NCBI GenBank assembly: GCA_011947345.1
Contig: JAAVTG010000412.1
Span: 1-64,000, forward strand
Length of the DNA: 64,000 nucleotides
Origin: Phytophthora quininea
Taxonomy: Eukaryota; Oomycota; Peronosporomycetes; Peronosporales; Peronosporaceae
Direction of reading: 5' to 3'
Shown here: one piece after another, positions 57,177-64,000 of the stretch
Numbering within the stretch: position 1 is the stretch's first letter
Layout: each line of letters opens with the position of its first letter
Position numbers and translations under genes: made by a program
Notes under the pieces: model-generated
Told to the model about the DNA's origin: nothing
Database searches by the model: none
What the model saw: only the letters and a program-made list of their open reading frames with translations

Positions 57177-58019
57177 TCAAGTTAACCGGAACTGTTCCAT
57201 CGCCCTCTGCAGCAAAACCATTGTTTCCTGCTTATTGAGAGATCGGGTAAGCTCTTGCTTGATATGAATCTCCTCTCGAGGTCTGTACATGAAGCGATGA
57301 ATATTATTCATCAACACTTTACATGCACCATCCTGGTAGTTTGACTCACCTGTCGTTGGGTCCAGTTGGCACCATTCCCATGCGCTGAATGACTTTCATG
57401 CCTGACGAAATTCGGCCGAACACAGTGTGCTTCCCTAACAAAATACAGCATTACATTAGCCACACACTTTACAATTTTCCCTAGGTACCATCCAGCCACG
57501 GCGTCGGTGCGAGAGTGATGAAGAACTGGCTGCCGTTCGTGTTGGGTCCAGAATTCGCCTACAACAATGTCAAACAAGATACTGCCATTTTATACTTCAA
57601 ATACAATACAAACAAGAACTCAACCATCGACAGCACTCCAGCGCCCGTGTGCTTGAGCTCCTTGGTGATCTCGTCCTCAAACTTCCCACTGCAATCAACA
57701 AAACATTAATTTTGCAATAAACAACAAAATAATAATTGCTGTTACCCGTAAATGGATTCCTCCGCCACGGCCTGTGCGTGGGGTCTCCTCCCTGGATCAT
57801 GAAGTCCTTGATGATGCGGTGGAAAATCGAGTTGTTGTAGTAGCCGCGCCGCGCCAGCTCCGCGATGTTCCAGCAGGTCCGCGGCGCGTGCTCCGAGTAC
57901 AGCTCCATCGTAAAGTCCCCCTGCACAACGCATTAGTACCAACTACACAACGCCGCGGCAGTAACAGCGCGCACCACGGACGTCTCGAAGACCACATGTG
58001 TCGGCGGAGTCTTGGCCAT
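57177..58019 (-). CDS. PPIL1-like cyclophilin (peptidyl-prolyl isomerase), six exons
   Basis: Exons: 58019-57975, 57920-57746, 57688-57625, 57558-57489, 57434-57350 and 57282-57177. Introns 54-68 bp, GT..AG. The protein opens [15 protein letters not shown] and carries the family sequence [93 protein letters not shown] and [10 protein letters not shown]. Catalytic Arg (FHRI), QFF and WLDGKH are present. PPIL1 is a spliceosomal cyclophilin. Sequence around 57750-57775 (the GTGRGG..SIYG segment) is garbled by two or three base errors. The C-terminal extension after [10 protein letters not shown] is longer than in PPIL1. Confidence 0.9.
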
Positions 58020-58087
58020 TTTGAAAATATGGCAGAAGCCAAAGCCAGCATCCATTTTATAATAATGTAGCCATTTTATAGTTTTGG
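58020..58087. promoter_or_regulatory. Very short divergent promoter (cyclophilin / ARM-like gene)
   Basis: Start codons lie 68 bp apart on opposite strands. No clear initiator match; the gap is AT-rich with CCATATTTTCAAAA on the minus strand. Confidence 0.4.
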
Positions 58088-59121
58088 ATGGAGTTGGAGC
58101 TCGAGCATTCGACACTAGCGGCGCACGCACAGCAGCTGCAGCGCTGTCTGCTATGGGACCCTTTAACCGGTACACAAGGAGAGAGCAAGCAGGAGTTCGT
58201 GGAGGCGCTGACGGCCGTGGCGGCGCTGCCGAGCGACAGCATCAGCATGGAAGTCCGTCGACTGCTCGTGACATGTCCAGCCCAAGCCCAGCAGCATCTA
58301 AAAACGTGGTCGCGGCTCTGCAAACTAGAGACGTGCAGCTCAAATGCAAGGCGGCGAACGCGGTGGGCTCGCTATGTATCTCGCGAGTAGCGGGGCAGCA
58401 GCTCTTGGATCAGTTTGGGGACGAGATTCTCAAAAGTGAGCAAGATGGCGACTACCAAGAACCAGTGGGCACAGGGAGACGCTTTCTTTGTGCTGGGGTG
58501 GATGGCTGTCATTGCAGACGAAGAAATGCTGAAGAAGATCGGACAATTGCTGCCAAAGGTGGTGAAATGTTTACAGAGGAATTTCAAGTTGTTGGGGGAG
58601 GTTGGAAGCGGTGAAAAGACTGCAAACCAGACCACAGCAGCTCTGGCTTCGTCGGAGCAAGCCTCCAACTTTAGAGTTTATGGACTCGTGCTGCTGCTGA
58701 ACTGTAGTCAACGACATGGAGCTGTGTTTGAAGAGTTTCTGGAAAGCGTGTTGTCCATGGTGAAGGAGTTGGTGGGGAAACTACTTGAGAGTGTGACGTG
58801 TTTGGCGGCTGAAAGTGATGATAAGAAGCACATTTTGAAGCGTTTGAGTTTGCAGAGTTGGTGCGCCTGGCGGTGACGTTGCTGAGTGTTTTGGTGGGAC
58901 AATTAGAAGCCTCAGTGGCTTTGTTGCTGGAGATCAAAATCCTTCCTTTGCTGCTGAAACTCAAGCAAGTTTTGGGCTCCGATCAGGTGCATGAATTTAT
59001 TGGAGACACTGAAGATATTGCAGAGATACTGGAGGCGTTGGTGGAGACGCTTTTAACCAGTAGGTTAGCGTTTACCAGTTTCAAGATGCGACGAGCGAAT
59101 GCAAAGTGTGTTCAATCGTAA
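58088..59121 (+). CDS. ARM/HEAT-like alpha-solenoid protein, three frame breaks
   Basis: Starts MELELEHSTLAAHAQQLQRC at 58088. Breaks near 58300, 58434 and 58850 each fit one missing A or T. The joined protein reads helical repeats: KNVVAALQTRDVQLKCKAAN, AVGSLCISRVAGQQLLDQFG, QWAQGDAFFVLGWMAVIADE, GLVLLLNCSQRHGAVFEEFL and ELVRLAVTLLSVLVGQLEAS. Pattern and leucine periodicity suggest an ARM/HEAT solenoid of about 345 residues. I cannot assign a specific family. The C-terminus near 59121 may continue in another frame or exon. Confidence 0.6.
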
Positions 59122-59212
59122 AGCGGACTACGATGGAGTAAGTACGCTATGACGCTCATGAAAGGAGAGAAAAAACTGCGCCGACTATCTTCCATCGATG
59201 GTTTTCGCCAGC

Positions 59213-59955
59213 TCACTTGTTCTTGAAGGTCTCGCCCACGGTCTCAGGAGCCCTAAATAACAGTAGAAGCCAGCCAAATGTGTCGGTATTTCGGATGCGT
59301 GAAAACCCAAGCAATGCACTTACTTCGCTAGCGCCAGAAGTTCCTGCGCAAAGGTGTTGTCGGGCAACTTCGTGCGCAATCTGCAGAGCATCCATTGAAA
59401 GTCAACACGACGCAAGCGCGCTTGTATCAGACGACAATTGGTACACACATTTCTCGCACTTCAGCCGCGATGGGGACTTCTCGCCGGGAAGCATGAGCAC
59501 TTCGGCGATCATTTTCTTGTGGATTTTGCCAGTGTGCATCGACACCCCGGCACCGATGACACCGCCCGCTGCGCAAGTACAAACATCAGATCAGGTGGAC
59601 AAGGAGTCACAATGTTGTTGGCTTCACGCACCAATGATGCCGGTGACGCCCAGGCCGGTGCTCAGCGCCGCCAATTTCCAGATGCCAGCCATCGCAGACC
59701 CCCACGAGACCTCCCAAGGCGCCACGGCGGTGGCTTTTCTTCTTGTACTTTTGGAGGACTTCCTGCTCTGCTGGCGTGAGATTTTTCCTGTCGAACTGCA
59801 CTGTCAGCATGGAATTGTATTACGAGAGACAGCAGCGCTTACTTCCATTCGCAGCGGCTGTACCCTTTCTTGGCGAACTCAGAGCGGATCGTGCACATAA
59901 CTTCACGACGGTCCTTCTTGTTTGCCTTCTGGTTTGCCTTCTTGAGAGCGTCCAT
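59213..59955 (-). CDS. Hypothetical small membrane protein, multi-exon
   Basis: The first exon from 59955 (MDALKKANQKANKKDRREVM) is basic and ends near 59841 at a GTAAGC donor. The second carries FDRKNLTPAEQEVLQKYKKK and a glycine/alanine-rich hydrophobic segment (GIWKLAALSTGLGVTGIIGA) after a break fitting one missing G. The third continues the hydrophobic stretch (GGVIGAGVSMHTGKIHKKMI) and CEKC. The fourth reads LRTKLPDNTFAQELLALAK and is spliced at about 59260-59325 to the last exon, APETVGETFKNK, ending at 59213. About 165 residues. The two glycine-rich segments suggest a hairpin in a membrane, perhaps mitochondrial. No family recognised. Some exon phases do not match without a base correction. 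Confidence 0.55.
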
Positions 59956-61023
59956 GGCGCTTGGTATGTCTTGGTGTTGGTTGGTGTTGGATGAGAATTG
60001 AATAATGAATGCCGAGGAAACTCGTTGCGGTGCTATCCACTTCAACCAGAATGGTGGTGCTTCTTTGGGAATGTCGGTGTCGTATAAAGGTTGATTTTGT
60101 TGCTGTTCAGACAGATGCCAGTCGGGCGGCTGTGTATTAAATATCAACTTCGTGCACTACGCAGTGCTGCCTTTCAATCAGCAAGTAGGCCGGTAAAAAC
60201 GCTGTATTTGTAGTACAGCAGATTGATTTGAATAGTTAAATAAAACATCATTCTCTATTCACAAATAAAAGTGTGAGTAGTTTCCATTAACCAAGTGGAA
60301 TCCCACAAGCTTCTGAGCCACTCTCTTTGTGTGGACAAGTTTCAGACTAATTACCGCGCCACGGTGCTGGGAATTACATCATAGAAATTAACGAGAAAAC
60401 CATACCAATTGGCAAGACGATCATAACGTATTTTCCAAAAGCAACTGATGGAGATGAAATCATGGAAATGTTTATTGCGGTTTAATTAGCCTTGTATCGT
60501 TTTGCTGGTTCATCTTATCCACTTGTACTTCTTTCTTCCTTTTGTTTTGCGTCGTTTGTGGGTCCTGGCTTTTCACATCGTTTTCCTTTTCTCTTGGGCG
60601 TAGGAGCCACAGGCCGCCGCTCGCCATTCCGTAGATTATCGTTCTTCTTCTCGGTTTGTAATGGCGCACCTCTTGCAGAAGCCCCATAATCTTGGCAGCC
60701 GAAAGATTTGAAGCATTTAACATGAATATTGACGGATTTCGAGGATTTCCACTTGGGCAATGCTTTAGTCTTCGTTTTGTTCATGTTAATACTTCCACTT
60801 GGTACAACAGCAACGATAACGAGTCATCCTCGACTATTATTACTTAACTTTTAAACTCTGCGTTCCAAGCTACTTGCTGGATACACAAGCGTTGGGCCCA
60901 AGACGAGCTGCAGCCACTTAAAATTCCACGGCGTTTGTGTGGAGGCTGCATAAAAGGAACGTGAGATTCATCTACACTATGCACCGAAAAATTCCAGATA
61001 GGCGTTCATTCCGGAATTGATGC
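59956..61023. other. Intergenic; possible small basic ORF
   Basis: A minus-strand frame at 60515-60784 (MNKTKTKALPKWKSSKSVNI) is Lys-rich and could encode a short nuclear protein, but lacks homology or splice support. The rest is AT-rich spacer. Confidence 0.35.
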
Positions 61024-61899
61024 TCACTCCAGTGGCCACTCTATCAGCCTCAGCTCACAGATATCACTCGCAATCTGACGAAGAATCTTGCTATAAGTCG
61101 GTATCCCGATGCCAATTTTGTTGGAATAAGCGTTGTCTCCGGCAAGGAATAGTCCTATAGGAAACGTTTGTACAGTGCTAGAGAATTCCCACCGCAAAAA
61201 TGCCGACGCATCGCCCATGCCACCAGGTGAGGCGCTGGTCACGGCAATGAAACGACTCCGATGATCCACACACGCCTGCACATTGACGCCATAGCGCTGA
61301 TAATGCCTCGAGTAAAACGTCACCACACGATTGACCTCTCCTCTCCTGGGCACTTGCATACTGCGCAGCCAGCCGTCGATAACACCCACACAGCCCGTTA
61401 AAACGCGGTTATTATTGAGCCGGGCGAACGCTCGTGCTGCCTGGCGCTGCTCGAACTCGGTGGTAGGGAATGTTAACTGCAGTTCATCGTGGTTTTCAAT
61501 CGCAGTCATGACTTGATGAATACAGCCGTAGAACCCGGATTTGCTTGCCCCTGGAAGTGATCGAACAGGATGGAAGGAATATCCTGCAAGCCAAGAAATA
61601 AACATTTGCAGCTTGTTGACCGGTGAAACAGGTTTGTCACCTCTGGTCCGCCGACGCGATTGCGCCTCATCGACGCGAATACTCGGCGCCAACAAGCGCA
61701 GCGGCTTTTCAAATGCCCGGAATGACATCCTGTAGTATTGTGTGAATTGGCCTTCGTTTAGCAGCAACTGCGAGTGGCGGCGCCAGTTAAGGCGCTGCCG
61801 TTGGCACGGACGTCGTTCGTCAACGCCATCATCATCTGCCAGAAGCAGCACACACGCCAGCACCACAGCAATCACAACAGCAGCTTTTCTCTCCATCAC
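61024..61899 (-). mobile_element. PIF/Harbinger transposase, 3'-truncated
   Basis: An intact 291-codon frame. After an N-terminal hydrophobic stretch it shows the DDE_Tnp_4 nuclease core: GCVGVIDGWLRSMQVPRRGE (first Asp), SASPGGMGDASAFLRWEF (second Asp) and FLAGDNAYSNKIGI, the third conserved block. The expected final E-containing segment (QLRI..E) is reduced to CELRLIEWPLE before the stop, so the 3' end is eroded or frame-shifted. No target-site duplication or inverted repeats identified. The frame is otherwise free of stops, suggesting a fairly young insertion. Confidence 0.8.
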
Positions 61900-62689
61900 G
61901 TGACGCCTTCGCAGGTTGAGGAGGGGGATCTGAAAACTACGTTATATTTTACAGCGTGGCGCGTGGCGCAGCCATTTGCCATGGCACTTCTTGGCGCCAT
62001 GCATGGCACCTGCACGGCACGAGAGCCCCTAAGCCACAGCTGCGAACGACCAATCAGATGTGAGATGGCACCAATTTCGTGCCATGGCGCGCGGTCAAGA
62101 CCAGGCCTAAAGAACCTCAGTAGCCCTATGTTTTAACGCAGACGCTCAAGAAAGCCTAGCGTCCTCGAACAGCTCGTATCTTGTGATTTCGACGACGAGA
62201 ACCATGCGTAGACTAGTCAGCCACGGGAGCGTCCAGGGCCCACTCCCAAAAACGGAGGCGGTGTCGTAACCATTTTTGATGAAACCGTTGACAGAGTTAA
62301 TAAAAGACTCGTGATATTATACACAGGGTGCGGGGCAGAACTGACGTGACAGCAGTCGGTATTTGTGGCCAAGCTGCCTACGCAAAAGGCGAAATGAGCT
62401 TCAATTGCCGAATTAACTACCATTACACACGAGCAGGGCTGCGGTAGAAGAGCTGCAACTTGATTGACCGTAGGAGTCGTACCCTTAACGCCGGTATTTT
62501 TTTTTTTACCTCAAAAACAGTATGTTTATTTGAACATTTGTATTCCTCCGCTCTCATTGGGCTTTTCTCATTCTAACACCTCCTCCAAGTGTACGCTGCT
62601 GTGACGAGAGTTCTCAAGCCAAATTTATCCAGTGAATTGCTATCGGCAGTTTTTCCACTTGAGTGCGACAATACCGGCACCGCCAAGTC
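61900..62689. other. Spacer rich in GCCATGGCAC-like repeats
   Basis: Around 61970-62090 the palindromic core GCCATGGC or close variants recurs at least four times, including GCGCCATGCATGGCACCTGC. A (T)11 tract lies near 62499. No gene supported. Confidence 0.45.
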
Positions 62690-63070
62690 ATGGACTACGT
62701 CGCCGTTTTCTCCCACGACCACGAGTTCAGTCTTCGCGAGCGCCTTTGTGCGCTCCGCCAAAAGGGCACTCCACGACTATTAGAGGTGAGAGTCTTATTT
62801 TCAGGAAGGATTGAAGGCAACTACTGCCAAGCACCTACGCGAATACTTCTCCGCCAACTTGGAAGCTAGCAATCGAGCTTGCGCTACGGTGCGACCACTC
62901 GAGTCACGGCCTGGGAGACAACCCCAACGTACCACCGTTGTAACGAGGCAGGCCACATCGCCCCCAACTACCCCCGACAAGAAAGCCTCCGTGTTCTGAA
63001 AGAGGTGATGTGACGTAAGAAACGTCAGTTTGTTAGTGACCTCGACGAGGTTGTCGAGGATTACCACAGT
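62690..63070 (+). pseudogene. Retrotransposon gag remnant with degenerate zinc knuckle
   Basis: MDYVAVFSHDHEFSLRERLC is followed after breaks by YHRCNEAGHIAPNYPRQ near 62935. This is a CCHC knuckle (C-x2-C-x4-H-x4-C) in which two cysteines are replaced. No pol or LTR is visible. A small relic. Confidence 0.5.
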
Positions 63071-63169
63071 TGTTTACCTAGAAGATGAAGCCCCAAAGAT
63101 TACTACAATAGGACTGGCTGCCAGAGCAGCTAATAGAAGTATCTAGGAAAACAAACAGTCACTTTTCAC

Positions 63170-63451
63170 TTAAGTGTCACCGGAGTAATCTCCATCTGCT
63201 TCGTGGCATCTAGTTATGCTTACTGATAATCCTATCGCACCATACCACGGAGCATTTGGCTCGTAATGATTTTGACGGCCATTGCCCGGGTATATCCTCG
63301 GAGGATTGGGCCAGTCAAATATAGATGCCCCCGGTAGTATGCTGCAGTGTATTGGTGGGAGCACCATCATTATCGTCGCTGCTATCTTCATCGAAGACGC
63401 CAGAGGGTTTCCTAGACTAAATCCCATTCCGATTAGTGCCAAACGCATCAC
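63170..63451 (-). CDS. Possible small secreted protein
   Basis: A 93-codon frame whose internal Met (MRLALIGMGFSLGNPLASS) gives a weak signal-like N-terminus, followed by FDWPNPPRIYPGNGRQNHYE, rich in Pro, Asn and aromatics. A GTAAGC donor after GAIGLS may end the exon at about 63220. No homology recognised and no clear initiator upstream. Confidence 0.35.
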   Translation of the reverse strand: MMRLALIGMGFSLGNPLASSMKIAATIMMVLPPIHCSILPGASIFDWPNPPRIYPGNGRQNHYEPNAPWYGAIGLSVSITRCHEADGDYSGDT

Positions 63452-63880
63452 ACTTCTGTTCTCCTTCGCTCAATGCGACTAACTCAGCTTCCACAGTGGA
63501 CAGCGACTCTGTTTGCTACTACACCACGATATGCTGTAGCCTGCCATTTGATAGTTTTTAATAGATTTACATTCGTTGGATTGACACGTCTCGGTACAAT
63601 TTTACGTTATTTCTCCCGGCTTTCCATCAAGCAATAGTCCGTAGGCCGGCATTCCGTTCAAGTATTTCAGTACTTTCCTGGTTGTTCCCCAATGGTAGGC
63701 TACCATTGGTAGCACGACATTTTATGGACGTTTATAATAAATATTATTTTAAGTAAATACTCATGTAATTTCCCATAAACAGCTGTTATATATCCCCCGA
63801 CTCCTCAGAGCGCGCCTCGTCAGCATCGGCCGCTTCATATCCTTGCGCTCCAGGCGGCTCACAGAGATCCCAGCTCCACC
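63452..63880. other. Intergenic upstream of beta-adaptin
   Basis: AT-rich to about 63780, then a GC-rich leader before the ATG at 63881. No other gene seen. Confidence 0.4.
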
Positions 63881-64000
63881 ATGGCGATGCCCACGATGGC
63901 CGCGATCGCTAAGCGCATGACTGGCGCGGCGAACGACTCCAAGTTCTTCAGCACCACCAAGAAAGGTGCGCCGCATTGTACTATACGTTTCTAACGTGCA
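63881..64000 (+). CDS. Beta-adaptin (AP-1/AP-2 beta subunit), first exon only
   Basis: ATG 63881 in CCACCATGG context. Exon 1 encodes MAMPTMAAIAKRMTGAANDS then KFFSTTKK and ends at 63965 with G|GTGCGC; the split codon would restore KKGE. Animal and plant beta-adaptins begin DSKYFTTxKKGEI, so the end of this exon matches the family's N-terminus, with a longer leader. The intron and the rest lie beyond the window. Identification rests on about 10 residues plus the splice position. Confidence 0.65.

Overview
The window looks like a nuclear contig of a plant-associated oomycete (Peronosporales, Phytophthora-like). The evidence is a canonical six-cysteine elicitin, a bacterial-type glucokinase, an axonemal outer-arm dynein heavy chain, introns of about 50-80 bp, very short head-to-head intergenic gaps, and the oomycete 'TCAYTYYNCAWTTT' initiator in front of genes for secreted proteins. 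No bacterial operons, CRISPR arrays or rRNA genes were seen. tRNA genes cannot be excluded by eye.

Layout. 1-24.7 kb is gene-dense: a truncated queuosine-nucleotide glycosylase (QNG1 type), a ~13.9 kb gamma-type outer-arm dynein heavy chain, an SLX9-like ribosome-biogenesis factor, a secreted trypsin-like protease, an Ecdysoneless (ECD) homologue, a TRAP-like secreted acid phosphatase and a kelch/coiled-coil protein. 24.7-38.2 kb is a gene-sparse, repeat-rich island. It holds decayed Tc1/mariner-IS630, MULE and piggyBac transposases, a broken 2OG-Fe(II) oxygenase-like gene, a two-copy ~100-bp repeat, and one attractive small gene: a 53-residue secreted peptide ending in a RALF-like motif. 38.2-60 kb is gene-dense again: glucokinase, a YfcD-type Nudix hydrolase, a membrane-anchored short-chain dehydrogenase, a C2CD5 orthologue with at least 13 exons, a Uma2/DUF820-like nuclease gene, PIG-A, an unknown gene, an elicitin, a hAT-derived gene, an LRR protein, an RVxF-containing protein, a PPIL1-like cyclophilin, an ARM-like protein and a small membrane protein. 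60-64 kb has a truncated Harbinger transposase, a gag remnant, a possible small secreted protein, and the first exon of a beta-adaptin at the right edge.

The dominant oddity is many single-base frame breaks, mostly missing bases in short homopolymers. They run through the dynein and through unrelated housekeeping genes (PIG-A, C2CD5, LRR, ARM), while several GC-rich genes are untouched. The conserved protein resumes directly across each break, so an unpolished assembly is the likeliest cause. Loss of the flagellar gene in a non-zoosporic lineage is the alternative to exclude. Coordinates of frame-broken genes are given as whole spans.

Functionally the genes are mostly housekeeping (flagellar motility, GPI-anchor synthesis, glycolysis entry, membrane traffic, protein folding, tRNA-base salvage), with a small apoplastic set (protease, phosphatase, elicitin, RALF-like peptide) that shares a core-promoter signature.
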